64,000 nucleotides of DNA, from positions 1 to 64,000 of the forward strand of contig DASYRM010000028.1 in NCBI GenBank assembly GCA_036004405.1. The letters are read 5' to 3'. The notes beneath the pieces are model-generated. The model had not been told where the DNA came from and did not search any database. It saw nothing but the letters and a program-made list of their open reading frames with translations. The stretch is from DASYRM01 sp036004405 (lineage in GTDB: Bacteria; Acidobacteriota; Vicinamibacteria; Vicinamibacterales; UBA2999). The position numbers were made by a program, and so were the translations under genes. This document shows, piece after piece, positions 31,801 to 39,365 of the stretch. Within the stretch, counting starts at the first letter, position 1. Each line of letters begins with the position of its first letter.

Positions 31801-32004
31801 GATGCGGTACTGTCCCGAGCCGTCGGTGGTGGCGGTGCGGACTTTCTGAATCAGGACGGGGCTCGAGGCCTCGACCGTCACGCCCGGCAGGACGGCGCCG
31901 GAGGTATCGCGGGCGACGCCAGTCAATGTCGCCTGCGCATGGGCCAGAGTGGCTATCAGGAGGAACGCGCCGCCGAGGATCAGGATGCCGCACACTCGTC
32001 TCAT
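28849..32004 (-). CDS. Oar-type TonB-dependent receptor with carboxypeptidase-like N-domain
   Basis: A 1051-aa outer-membrane receptor. Order: signal peptide (MRRVCGILILGGAFLLIATLAHAQ); a carboxypeptidase regulatory-like domain (ATLTGVARDTSGAVLPGVTVEASSP..YRITDLQPGTYTVVYTLPGF); a TonB box region with TVTVTGETPIVDTQSVRRQ; a plug domain (ALLTAVPGLMV, GGRANEGRMMIDGLNV); and a 22-strand barrel ending in a terminal Phe (RFNVTVNF). Such receptors import oligosaccharides, peptides or chelates driven by TonB; the ligand is not evident. The ATG at 32004 was chosen over one five codons upstream because GGAGG lies 8 bases before it. A strong TTGACG-17-TATAAA promoter drives it. Not in an operon. Confidence 0.93.
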   Translation of the reverse strand: MRRVCGILILGGAFLLIATLAHAQATLTGVARDTSGAVLPGVTVEASSPVLIQKVRTATTDGSGQYRITDLQPGTYTVVYTLPGFVGVRREAVEVSGSGVIAVNVDMRVGAVQETVTVTGETPIVDTQSVRRQAVLGSDIIAALPATRSYGALLTAVPGLMVDNTVNQGAMTRPFMTFFTANGGRANEGRMMIDGLNVAASFNGGGVSTFIYDTANVEEMQVLVSGALGEAENGGPQVNLIPKSGGNVFKGTGFYSGAGKWSTGSNLTDELKSFGLTQPAGVISAWDTSVAGGGPIKRDRLWFFINARKYSQLNPIPGAFANANAGDPTKWLYAKDPNVETRGADSRAIFSARLTSQLTPRNRVTFSHEYQHRCSGSSITLEGEGCRKRESNWIGVGSLTSSPESFPGYHDFPYNVTQATWTSPLTSRLLLESGFSRFQYLWAGFGIAPKDTLSSLIPVTEQSTMYGQANFSYRGLYDPLAFAYADNDASPTNWRASAAYVTGAHNLKVGYQGSYQKSLQARVSNQSQLWYRFNGGRPNAVGYYIAPRWEQNDRTETHSFYVQDQWTRGKLSLQGGLRFDHAASWAPAEHNGTTLISRFSPQPITFGRTVSVAGYKDLTPRLGAAYDLFGNGKTALKVNLGKYLQSATNDENYWANNPANRIVTRVTARGWVDGNQNYIVDCDLTSTLAQNNAAFGGDDCGALTNNDVNFGKANPNSTIVNPDILKGWGVRPYDWQFGASVQQEVLPRVSVEVGYARRWFGNFFVTDNTVTTAADYDKFTVVVPQDSRLPTAGQTATYYNVGAAGLRAAQNYQTFETDYADARTQYWHGINTNVTARLRFGLTLQGGTSTGRGVQNTCDLFKALPELLGPTASGGLAANGTVNQRLESCDIVEPFLTTFRALAAYTVPKIDVLVSTNMRSVPGASLGAGSASASNGTSLNGNYNVPNTVVQQTLGRLPTGGLANGNMSVNLLTPGLLYGERITQFDMRFAKVLRFGGTRADIGIDLYNVFNSNTPTTYLQTFDYATNGATYLRPTAIVSPRFARFNVTVNF

Positions 32005-32079
32005 CAGAAAAACCTCCACAAGACAGTGACGCCGACGCCGGATGGGGACCCTGGGATGTCGTGCTTAACGCGGTGGCGC

Positions 32080-32108
32080 TTTATACGCCTAGCGAAAAAA
32101 TCCGTCAA
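32080..32108 (-). promoter_or_regulatory. strong sigma70 promoter of the TonB receptor
   Basis: On the minus strand TTGACG (32108-32103), a 17-base spacer and TATAAA (32085-32080) form a near-consensus housekeeping promoter. It lies about 76 bases upstream of the TonB receptor ATG and just downstream of the stop codon of the MocR-type regulator gene. Confidence 0.75.
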
Positions 32109-33547
32109 GTCGCTGGCGATCCGCGAAGGGCGGCACGAAGCCGCTTCAACCCCTCGTCGATCCTGGCGGTTGGAATGGCACCGTAGCCGATCACCAGGCC
32201 CGGCTGCGCGCGGCGCTCGCCGGAGAAATGCGACAGGGCAGACACGTCCACCCCGCGGGCTCGCGCGCGAGCGGCGACGGCATCCGCGTCAATCGTGCTT
32301 TCGGGAACGAGTCGTGCGGTCACGTGCAGGCCCGCGGCCGAGGGGACCAGCTGAAGCCATTCCGCGAAGTCGAGCCGGAGGATGTCCACGATCCGCTGGC
32401 GGCGCGCGGCGTACTCGCGCGACGCCTTCCGGATGTGGCGTGCCAGGAGCCCGTCGTCGATGAACCGCGACAGGGCTCGTTGCGCTGAGAGATCGCCGTG
32501 CCAGTCCGTGAGCTGCTTGGCTGTGCGCAGCGCCGGCTGCAGCGCGGCGGGCGCGACCAGGAACCCGAGCCTCAGCATCGGCAGCATCGATTTTGAAAAC
32601 GAACCGACGTACATGACGCGCCCGCCCCGATCGAGGCTCTGCAGCGGATCGAGCGGCCGCCCGTCGAACCGGAATTCACTGTCGTAGTCGTCTTCGATCA
32701 CCAGGCCATCCCGTCGCTGCGCCCACGAGAGCAGCGTGGCGCGGCGCGCCAGCGACATCGCAGTTCCGAGCGGGAACTGATGGGACGGTGTCACGTAGAC
32801 GAGACGGGCGGACGCGGGCAACGCATCGACCACGAGCCCCTCCGCATCGACGGGGACGCCGACCACTCTCGCGCCCAGGCTTCGAAAGAGCCGCCTCGCC
32901 GGCGGATAGCCGGGCTCCTCGACAGCCACCACGCTGCCCGGCTCGATCAAGACGCGCCCAATGAGGTCCAGCGCCTGCTGCGCGCCCTGGGTCACGACGA
33001 CGTCGTCGGCGCCGGCGCGCACCGAGCGTGAGACGCCGACATGGCGGGCAATCGCCGCGCGCAACGCCGCGTGGCCGCCTGGCTCGCCATATCCCGCCCA
33101 CGGCATCGCGGCGGGCCGCAACTCTCGAGCGACCAGGCGGCGCCACGCCGTCAGCGGGAACAGGCGCACGTCCGGGACGCCGACGCGAAAGTCGTAGGGC
33201 AGCGCGGCCGAACGCGCCGGAGCGGGCACCGCCAGCGACTGCCAGATGCGCCGCGGGCGCAGGTCCGTCCCGGCTGGCGCCCGACGCCCGAGACCGTCGC
33301 GCGGCGGGACCTCTCCGCACACGAACGTCCCGCTGCCGACGCGACCTTGCAGGAACCCTTCGGCGATCAAGCGCTCGTACGCCAGCCCGACTGTGTTGCG
33401 CGAAACGTCGAGCCGCGCCGCCAGCTCGCGTGTCGGCGGCAGGCGCTCGCCGGGCCGGAGGCGCGCGTCCACGATGGCCTCGAGAATCTGCCGGTAGATT
33501 CGCGCGGCGAGGTCGCCCCGTCCGCTGAGGCTGATGTGGATCTCCAC
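32105..33547 (-). CDS. MocR/PdxR-type GntR regulator with aminotransferase-like domain
   Basis: A 480-aa regulator: an N-terminal winged helix-turn-helix of the GntR type (residues 1-70: ARIYRQILEAIVDARLRPGERLPPTRELAARLDVSRNTVGLAYERLIAEGFL) fused to a fold-type I PLP-binding aminotransferase-like domain, with the PLP lysine probably in SFSKSMLPMLRLGF (about residue 320) and DDYDSEFRF. MocR proteins use PLP or its derivatives as effector. It is divergent from the haloalkane dehalogenase gene, and four ATTGG-type boxes fill the intergenic space, so it likely controls that gene and itself. In related genomes MocR genes often neighbour a carboxymuconolactone decarboxylase; only a remnant remains here. 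Confidence 0.92.
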   Translation of the reverse strand: MEIHISLSGRGDLAARIYRQILEAIVDARLRPGERLPPTRELAARLDVSRNTVGLAYERLIAEGFLQGRVGSGTFVCGEVPPRDGLGRRAPAGTDLRPRRIWQSLAVPAPARSAALPYDFRVGVPDVRLFPLTAWRRLVARELRPAAMPWAGYGEPGGHAALRAAIARHVGVSRSVRAGADDVVVTQGAQQALDLIGRVLIEPGSVVAVEEPGYPPARRLFRSLGARVVGVPVDAEGLVVDALPASARLVYVTPSHQFPLGTAMSLARRATLLSWAQRRDGLVIEDDYDSEFRFDGRPLDPLQSLDRGGRVMYVGSFSKSMLPMLRLGFLVAPAALQPALRTAKQLTDWHGDLSAQRALSRFIDDGLLARHIRKASREYAARRQRIVDILRLDFAEWLQLVPSAAGLHVTARLVPESTIDADAVAARARARGVDVSALSHFSGERRAQPGLVIGYGAIPTARIDEGLKRLRAALRGSPAT

Positions 33548-33562
33548 TGCGGCGCAGTGTGA

Positions 33563-33625
33563 ATTGGCCCAATGAGAATTGTCAATATTGGATCTTGTGA
33601 GCGTCCAATTCTCCTTCTACATTGG
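33563..33625. promoter_or_regulatory. MocR-type operator region with repeated ATTGG boxes
   Basis: Within 101 bases between divergent genes: ATTGGCCCAAT (33563-33573, an inverted pair), ATTGG (33587-33591), CCAAT (33605-33609) and ATTGG (33621-33625). A TTGTGA (33595-33600)-17-TACATT (33618-33623) promoter faces the dehalogenase and overlaps the last boxes. The arrangement fits repeat-based binding known for MocR regulators. Confidence 0.5.
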
Positions 33626-33647
33626 AGGCGATCAGAGGAGGCTGCTC

Positions 33648-34547
33648 ATGCCCGTTACCACTGCAATCTCGAGCGTCGACACTCACCCGCGCCGCACGGT
33701 CCGCGTGCTCGACACGCACATGAGCTACGTCGATACCGGCACGGGTGACCCGATCGTGTTCCTTCACGGCAACCCGACGTCGTCGTATCTGTGGCGCAAC
33801 ATCATTCCCTTTCTCACCGGGTGCGGCCGGTGTCTCGCGCCCGATCTCGTGGGGATGGGTCGCTCAGGCAAGGCGCCGAACAAGACCTATCGCTTTACCG
33901 ACCACGCGCGGTATCTGGACGCCTGGTTCGACGCGCTTGCGCTGACCGATCGCGTCGTGCTCGTGGTGCACGATTGGGGCTCGGCGCTCGGCTTCCACTG
34001 GGCGAGCCGCCATCCGGAACGAGTGCAGGGCATTGCCTACATGGAAGCGATCGTCCAGCCGAGACGATGGGACGATTTCCCTGCCGGCCGCGACGCCATG
34101 TTCCGCGCGCTGCGCTCGGACAAAGGGGAACCGATGGTGCTGGGGGACAACTTCTTCGTCGAAACAGTCCTGCCGAAGAGCGTCATGCGACTACTGTCCG
34201 ACGAGGAAATGGCCGCCTACCGGGCGCCATTCCCCGATCCGGAATCGCGGCTGCCCACGCTGGTGTGGCCGCGGGAGCTGCCCATTGCGGGCGAGCCGGC
34301 CGACGTCGTCAGCGCGGTCGAGCAGTACGGCCGCTGGCTGGCGGCAAGCGCGGTTCCGAAGCTCTTCGTCGCCGCGGAGCCCGGAGCGCTGCTCGTCGGG
34401 CGCGCCCGCGAGTTTTGCCGGACCTGGCCGAATCAGCAGGAGGTGACCGTGAAGGGCATCCACTACGTCCAGGAAGATTCACCCGCCGAGATCGGACGGG
34501 CGCTGCAGGAGTGGCTGCAACCGTTGCGCAGGAGGAACGACCGATGA
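33648..34547 (+). CDS. haloalkane dehalogenase (LinB/DhaA-type, HLD-II)
   Basis: A 299-aa hydrolytic dehalogenase that replaces a halogen on an alkyl carbon with hydroxyl. The full HLD-II set is visible: halide-binding Asn42 (HGNPTSSYLWRN) and Trp110, nucleophile Asp109 (VVHDWGSALGFHWA), catalytic acid Glu133 (MEAIVQP) and catalytic His272 (KGIHYVQEDSP). The numbering matches LinB closely. ATG at 33648 was chosen because GGAGG lies upstream and the earlier in-frame ATG reads through the operator. Expressed from its own promoter facing a divergent MocR regulator. The stop overlaps (ATGA) the start of a truncated carboxymuconolactone decarboxylase gene. Substrate (natural or man-made halide) cannot be told. 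Confidence 0.93.
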   Translation: MPVTTAISSVDTHPRRTVRVLDTHMSYVDTGTGDPIVFLHGNPTSSYLWRNIIPFLTGCGRCLAPDLVGMGRSGKAPNKTYRFTDHARYLDAWFDALALTDRVVLVVHDWGSALGFHWASRHPERVQGIAYMEAIVQPRRWDDFPAGRDAMFRALRSDKGEPMVLGDNFFVETVLPKSVMRLLSDEEMAAYRAPFPDPESRLPTLVWPRELPIAGEPADVVSAVEQYGRWLAASAVPKLFVAAEPGALLVGRAREFCRTWPNQQEVTVKGIHYVQEDSPAEIGRALQEWLQPLRRRNDR

Positions 34548-34612
34548 ACGCTCGCGTGAATTACGGAAAGGCTGCTCCCGGCGTCTACGAGGCCATGGAC
34601 GTCTTGTTCTAG
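34544..34612 (+). pseudogene. N-terminal remnant of a carboxymuconolactone decarboxylase-family gene
   Basis: A 22-codon reading frame, MNARVNYGKAAPGVYEAMDV..., begins in an ATGA overlap with the dehalogenase stop. The sequence is the usual opening of AhpD/carboxymuconolactone decarboxylase-like proteins (N-YxKAAPGxYxAM), which normally continue for 120-170 residues with a CxxC motif. Here it stops at VLF and the remaining DNA is the end of the opposite-strand LOG gene, so the rest has been deleted. Conservation is from memory of the family; the truncation is seen directly. Confidence 0.65.
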
Positions 34613-35451
34613 CTGCGCGTCCTGGCGAGCTGCGGCGTCTTCTTGGGCGCCGGCTTCTGGAGGTGGTGCTCGGACAGGTGTTCTTTGAGGAGCGCGAACG
34701 CCTGCTCCGGACTGTCGGCGCGCTTGATCAGGCTGGTGTCCCCACGATCAATCGCGCCCCACTCGGCCATCGGCTCCAGGTTGAGGATCGGATCCCAGTA
34801 CTCCGAGCCGTAGAGGATGATCTGAATCCGCTCGCCGAGCTTCTCGGTCTGCATCAGCGTGAGGATCTCGAACATCTCGTCGAGCGTTCCGAAACCGCCC
34901 GGAAAGACAACGAGCGCCTTCGCCAGGTAGGCAAACCAAAACTTGCGCATGAAGAAGTAGTGGAACTCGAAGTGCAGCCCCTCGGTGATGTAGGGGTTGG
35001 CGCCCTGCTCGAACGGCAGCCGGATGTTGAGGCCGATCGTCTTGCCGCCCGCTTCGTGCGCGCCGCGGTTGGCCGCTTCCATGATGCCGGGACCGCCCCC
35101 GCTCGTCACCACGAAACGGTGCAGCGGTGAGTCCAGCGACATCGACCAGGTCGTCAGCTGCTTGGCGAGCGTCCGCGCCTCCTCGTAGTAGCGCGACCAC
35201 TCGACGGCCTTGCGCGCCCTGGCGAGCACCGTGTCGTCCACCACGCCGCCGGTCATGTGCTCCGACAAGGCGAGCTCCGCGCGCTCGCGGCTGTGGACGC
35301 GCGCCGAACCGAACAGCACCACCGTGTCCTGGATGTTCTGCGCCTTGAAGCGGCGCATCGGCTCGAGGTACTCGGCCAGGATCCGCAGCGGCCGGCCGTC
35401 CCCACTCGCGAGGAAGTCGGTGTCCAGATAGGCCAGGGGCTGCAGGTGCAT
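34609..35451 (-). CDS. LOG family protein (lysine decarboxylase-like fold)
   Basis: A 280-aa protein of the LOG/YgdH-like family. Characteristic motifs: TVVLFGSARVHSRE near the start, VTSGGGPGIMEAANRGAHEAGGKTIGLNI, and PGGFGTLDEMFEILTLMQTEK. LOG enzymes hydrolyse nucleoside 5'-monophosphates at the glycosidic bond; some activate cytokinin. The YgdH-like group may act in purine recycling. The Arg/Glu set typical of active members lies in the GGGPGxMEAANRGA and PGGxGTxxE motifs, both intact. Start ATG 35451 follows the conserved block and is divergent from the amidase operon. Its C-terminus abuts the truncated decarboxylase remnant and looks complete in itself. Confidence 0.9.
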   Translation of the reverse strand: MHLQPLAYLDTDFLASGDGRPLRILAEYLEPMRRFKAQNIQDTVVLFGSARVHSRERAELALSEHMTGGVVDDTVLARARKAVEWSRYYEEARTLAKQLTTWSMSLDSPLHRFVVTSGGGPGIMEAANRGAHEAGGKTIGLNIRLPFEQGANPYITEGLHFEFHYFFMRKFWFAYLAKALVVFPGGFGTLDEMFEILTLMQTEKLGERIQIILYGSEYWDPILNLEPMAEWGAIDRGDTSLIKRADSPEQAFALLKEHLSEHHLQKPAPKKTPQLARTRS

Positions 35452-35521
35452 ACGCTGATTATCGGGCAGTGTCCTCGGCCGCGTGACACGCGGGGCGCGT
35501 ATGGCATGATCGGAGGTCCTG

Positions 35522-35704
35522 ATGACTCCAGAGGATTGGCTCGAGAGCGCCCGTGCCGACGCCCGGCACCGCGGGCTGCCCGATCTGCGGCCGGCGCTCG
35601 AGGGGCTGGCCCGGGCCGCGGGTGTCATGCGGGCCGCCGACTGGAATGACGACGCATCGGGCGCCTCCGAATCCGCGCCCGCGGCGCCGGCCCCGGCGGG
35701 ATGA
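35522..35704 (+). CDS. small acidic protein coupled to amidase
   Basis: A 60-aa protein, MTPEDWLESARADARHRGLPDLRPALEGLARAAGVMRAADWND..., ending in an Ala/Pro-rich tail. A good GGAGG ribosome site lies before the ATG. Its stop overlaps the amidase start (ATGA), so the two are translated together. Not recognised; the pattern of conserved-looking Trp and the helix 10-30 suggest a small helical partner or leader. It may help translation or stabilise the amidase. Functional assignment is inference from position only. Confidence 0.7.
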   Translation: MTPEDWLESARADARHRGLPDLRPALEGLARAAGVMRAADWNDDASGASESAPAAPAPAG

Positions 35705-37077
35705 CGGGCCCTGTCGAGCTGCCGTCGATCGTCGATCTCGCGGGGTCTATTCGCGCCGGGGAAACGACGTCCGAGGCGGCCACCGAGCGCTGCCTCGCGG
35801 TGATCCGCAACCGCGACGCCTCGATCAACGCCTTCATCGCCGTGCTGGGTGAGACGGCCCTCGACGCCGCACGCGCCGCCGATCGCGAGCTGCGGTCGGG
35901 CCGCGACCGCGGACTGCTGCACGGCGTGCCGATCTCGATCAAGGACATCCTCGACATGTCGGGCCTGCCCACGACGGCCGCGTCACACGTGCGGCGCGAG
36001 CACGTGGCCGCGCGCGACGCGACGGTGGTGGCTCGCCTTCGCGAGGCGGGAGCCGTGCTCGTCGGCAAGACCAACCTGCACGAGTTCGCGCTCGGCACCA
36101 CCAACGAGGAGTCGGCGTACGGACCGGTGCATCACCCGCTCGACGCCACGCGATCGCCGGGCGGATCGTCGGGAGGCTCGGCCGCGTCGGTCCTCGCGGG
36201 CATGGCCTACGCGTCGATCGGCACCGACACCGGCGGCTCGATCCGCATTCCGTGCGCCGCCTGCGGACTGGTCGGCCTGAAGCCGCGCTTTCGCGACGTG
36301 CCGACCCAGGGCGTGGTGCCGCTGAGCGCCTCGCTCGACCACGTGGGCCCGCTGTGCGCCACGGTGGCGGATGCGGCCGCGATCTTCCGCACGATTGCCG
36401 ACGCCCCTGCGATCGACGGCCCACCGGTGACTGGTTCCGCGCGCGGCCTCCGGCTCGGCGTGCCACGCCGCTACTTCTTCGACCTCCTCGACGACGAAGT
36501 GGCGCGCGCGTTCGAGGCCACCTGCGCGCGCCTCACGGATGCTGGCGTGTTGCTCGACGAGGTGGCGATTCCACACGCCAGCGAGATTGCGGCCATCTAT
36601 CTGCACGTAGCGCTCACCGAGGCGGCGGCGTTCCACGCCAGAACGCTCGAGAGCCGGCCAGACGACTACACGCCGACGATTCGTGTGCGCCTCGAAGCCG
36701 GCCGCTATGTGCTGGCCGAGGACTATCTGCGCGCCTTGCGCGGTCGCGATGTGCTGCGCTCCGAGGTGTCGGCGGCGCTCGACGGCCGCGACGGGCTGCT
36801 GCTCCCGTCGCTTGCCGTGCCCGCGACGCCGCTCGGAGCCGCCACGGTCCGCGTCGGCACCGTCGACGAGCCGGTGCGCAATGTCACCTTGCGGCTCACG
36901 CAGCTCTTCAACATCACCGGACACCCGGCGATCACCGTTCCGTGCGGCGCCACCGGCAGCGGCCTGCCGATCGGCGCCCAGCTCGTCGGATCGGCCACTG
37001 CCTCGCTTCTGCAGGTGGCCGCGGCCCTCGAAGCACCCATCCGCGGCAGCCGCTCCGTAACGTTGCCTCGATCGTGA
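35701..37077 (+). CDS. amidase-signature family hydrolase
   Basis: A 458-aa amidase-signature enzyme (GatA/FAAH fold) hydrolysing amide bonds with a Ser-cis-Ser-Lys triad. Seen: Lys81 in GVPISIKDILDM, the cis-Ser156 in SPGGSSGGSAASV, and nucleophile Ser180 in GTDTGGSIRIPCAACGLVGLKP. C-terminal QLFNITGHPAITVPCG and GLPIGAQLVG are typical. It is not GatA proper, since no GatB or GatC lies nearby; the natural amide is unknown. Its start overlaps the small upstream gene and its stop overlaps the next hydrolase by GTGA, so it sits in a three-gene coupled operon. Confidence 0.92.
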   Translation: MTGPVELPSIVDLAGSIRAGETTSEAATERCLAVIRNRDASINAFIAVLGETALDAARAADRELRSGRDRGLLHGVPISIKDILDMSGLPTTAASHVRREHVAARDATVVARLREAGAVLVGKTNLHEFALGTTNEESAYGPVHHPLDATRSPGGSSGGSAASVLAGMAYASIGTDTGGSIRIPCAACGLVGLKPRFRDVPTQGVVPLSASLDHVGPLCATVADAAAIFRTIADAPAIDGPPVTGSARGLRLGVPRRYFFDLLDDEVARAFEATCARLTDAGVLLDEVAIPHASEIAAIYLHVALTEAAAFHARTLESRPDDYTPTIRVRLEAGRYVLAEDYLRALRGRDVLRSEVSAALDGRDGLLLPSLAVPATPLGAATVRVGTVDEPVRNVTLRLTQLFNITGHPAITVPCGATGSGLPIGAQLVGSATASLLQVAAALEAPIRGSRSVTLPRS

Positions 37078-38156
37078 TCACCACTCTTTTTCACTCCTGG
37101 GAGCACCGGCTCGCGTCGGCGACGAAGAATCGGGTGGTGCGCCCGTTCGAGTGGGGGCTGGACTGGCTTCCTGAGGCGAATGGGTTGGGTGAGGCGAGCC
37201 CGGAGGACGCCAGTCGAGCCGTCGAGCGGTATGTCGAGGAGGTGATGCGCGACACGCACGCCTTCTTCACGCCGCCGCCTACGACCGACTTCGCATTCAC
37301 GGCGGCGGATCCAAAGCGATCGGCGTACGGCGAGTCGGGCACGCTGCGGTTTCCGAGCGCCCTCGTCACCCCGCACCACAGAAACAATACGGTGGCGGCG
37401 CGCTGGTTTCCGAGCGCCGCGGCGCGTCAGGGCGCGTCGAACGGCCACGCGACCGATCGAGGACCGGTCGTCCTGGTACTGCCGCAATGGAATGCCGACG
37501 CCGGCGGCCACGTCGGCCTGTCGCGGCTCCTGGCGCGCTTCGGCATCTCCGCGCTGCGTCTCAGCCTGCCCTATCACGACGTGCGGATGCCGGAGGAGAT
37601 CCAGCGAGCCGACTACATCGTCAGCGCCAACGTGGCGCGCACGCTCCAGTCGTGCCGGCAGGCCGTCCTCGACACGCGGCGTGCGGTGGACTGGCTTGCC
37701 GCGCAAGGCTTCGAGCGCATCGGCATTTTGGGCACCAGCCTCGGGTCGTGCCTGTCGCTGCTGGCGACGGCGCACGATCCGCGCATCCGCGCCGCGGCGC
37801 TCAACCATGTCTCACCGTGGTTTGCCGACGTCGTGTGGCGCGGGCTCTCCACCCGCCACGTCCGCGAGGGCCTCGAGGGGCACGTCGACCTGGAGCGGCT
37901 GCGCCGCATCTGGATGCCTATCAGCCCGATGGCGCATCTGGACGCGATGCGCCGCACGCGCAGCCTGCTGGTGTACGCGCGCTACGACCTGACCTTCCCG
38001 GTGGACCTCTCCGAGCTGCTCCTGGAACGCTTTGCCGACCACGGAATCCCGCACGAACGATTCGCCCTGCCCTGCGGGCACTACAGCACAGGCATGGCCC
38101 CCTTCAAATTCGTCGACGCCTACGTGTTGATCCGGTTTTTGAAGCGAAATCTATAA
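37074..38156 (+). CDS. alpha/beta hydrolase (ABHD18-like)
   Basis: A 360-aa protein starting at GTG in a GTGA overlap with the amidase stop. After a long N-terminal part with a conserved-looking FHSWEHRLASATKNRVVRPFEWGLDWL, the hydrolase fold has VVLVLPQWNADAGGH (oxyanion region), LRLSLPYHDVRMPE, the nucleophile elbow ILGTSLGSCLSLLA (Ser), and the closing CGHYSTGMAPFKFVDAYVLIRFLKRNL with the catalytic His. The general pattern is that of the ABHD18-like family, whose bacterial role is unknown. Coupled to the amidase, it may act in the same pathway on amide or ester products. Substrate cannot be predicted. Confidence 0.85.
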   Translation: MITTLFHSWEHRLASATKNRVVRPFEWGLDWLPEANGLGEASPEDASRAVERYVEEVMRDTHAFFTPPPTTDFAFTAADPKRSAYGESGTLRFPSALVTPHHRNNTVAARWFPSAAARQGASNGHATDRGPVVLVLPQWNADAGGHVGLSRLLARFGISALRLSLPYHDVRMPEEIQRADYIVSANVARTLQSCRQAVLDTRRAVDWLAAQGFERIGILGTSLGSCLSLLATAHDPRIRAAALNHVSPWFADVVWRGLSTRHVREGLEGHVDLERLRRIWMPISPMAHLDAMRRTRSLLVYARYDLTFPVDLSELLLERFADHGIPHERFALPCGHYSTGMAPFKFVDAYVLIRFLKRNL

Positions 38157-38222
38157 CTCCTGGCGGTCCTAATGGATTAGCGCTATTGATGGGCGCGGGC
38201 CCGGCCGGGAGAATTCCAATCC

Positions 38223-39365
38223 ATGCGATCGCTTCCCGGCATTCTCGGCACCGCTCTCGTCGTAACGCTCCTCCCCGGCGTGGCGCCCGAGGCCTCGGCC
38301 CAGGGCTGTATCCTCCTGCGCCAGACCGCGCCCTTGTTCGGCACCACCGACTCGCTCGGCAACGAAGCCGGCACCTGGAACATCACCTTCACGGGTCGCA
38401 CCTCCACGGCGGATCACCATTACAACGGCACGGTCTACCAGGCGCAGCGGCAGACCGAGCAGACCTACGTCGTCAACCGCCAGAACTCGATGACGGCCAC
38501 GATCGCGTATCAGCTGACGAACCGCATCAGCCTGAACGCCGGGATCCCGTTCGTGGAGGCGTCGTGGGGCATCCCGTCGCCTCGCGCCGGCGGCCCGGCG
38601 GCCCGCGCCAACGAGAACGCGCGCGGCCTCGGCGACATCACGTCGCTGGCACGCTTCGCGGTGGTGGACCCGGCGAGCGGCCGCAGCTGGAATCTGATGG
38701 TTGGCGGCGGCGTGAAGTTCCCCACCGGCGACAGCGGCGCCACCGACGTGTTCCCGGACAACCAGGGGCTGAACAATCTCGAGCGCCATGTGGACATCTC
38801 GGTGAACCCGGGCGACGGCGGCTGGGGCGTGATCCTCGACCTGCAGGGCTACAAACAGCTGGGCCGCTTCACCACGTTCGGATCGGGCACGTGGCTGGCC
38901 AATCCGCGCGACACGGCGGCGGCAACGCGCGGCACGCTCGTGACCGCGACGCCCACGAACTACAACACCGTGTCCGACCAGTTCCTGTTCCGCACCGGGA
39001 CGGCGGTCGCCCTCACCGAGCACATCTCGGCCTCGATCGCGTGGCGCATGGAAGGCGTGCCGCGCTACGACGTCCTCGGCGACTCGCACGGCTTCCGCCG
39101 TCCGGGCGTCGAGATGTACTGGGAGCCGGGCGTCACCTTCATGAGCGGCCGCCACTCGGTGTCGTTCAACTTCCCGGTGGGCTACTACTACAACCGCTTC
39201 ACCAACCCGTACACGAAGAATCCGGGCGACTCCACGTTCCCGGAATACGTGAACATCGCCACCTACTCGATGCGGTTCGGCGGCGCGAAGAGCCACACCC
39301 TGCGGGTGCCGGCCGCCACCGATCAGCCGCCGGCGGGACGCCTGCCAGGCCAGCGTGAGGACTAG
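38223..39365 (+). CDS. outer-membrane beta-barrel protein of unknown function
   Basis: A 380-aa protein with signal peptide (MRSLPGILGTALVVTLLPGVAPEASAQ) and a likely beta-barrel: alternating strands such as TWNITFTGRTSTADHHYNGT, SMTATIAYQLTNRISLNAGIPFVEAS, WNLMVGGGVKFPTGDSG, GVILDLQGYKQLGRFTTFGSG, ISASIAWRMEGVPRYDV, HSVSFNFPVGYYYNRFTNPYT. It resembles the transporter-type barrels (DUF3187/MetA_phenol-like), but I cannot name a family with confidence. One Cys occurs early (QGCILLRQ). The next gene, a TlpA-like thioredoxin, starts on the last base of its stop codon, so the two are translated together. The pattern of a barrel with redox partners suggests an extracytoplasmic metal or cofactor role (inference). 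Confidence 0.75.
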   Translation: MRSLPGILGTALVVTLLPGVAPEASAQGCILLRQTAPLFGTTDSLGNEAGTWNITFTGRTSTADHHYNGTVYQAQRQTEQTYVVNRQNSMTATIAYQLTNRISLNAGIPFVEASWGIPSPRAGGPAARANENARGLGDITSLARFAVVDPASGRSWNLMVGGGVKFPTGDSGATDVFPDNQGLNNLERHVDISVNPGDGGWGVILDLQGYKQLGRFTTFGSGTWLANPRDTAAATRGTLVTATPTNYNTVSDQFLFRTGTAVALTEHISASIAWRMEGVPRYDVLGDSHGFRRPGVEMYWEPGVTFMSGRHSVSFNFPVGYYYNRFTNPYTKNPGDSTFPEYVNIATYSMRFGGAKSHTLRVPAATDQPPAGRLPGQRED

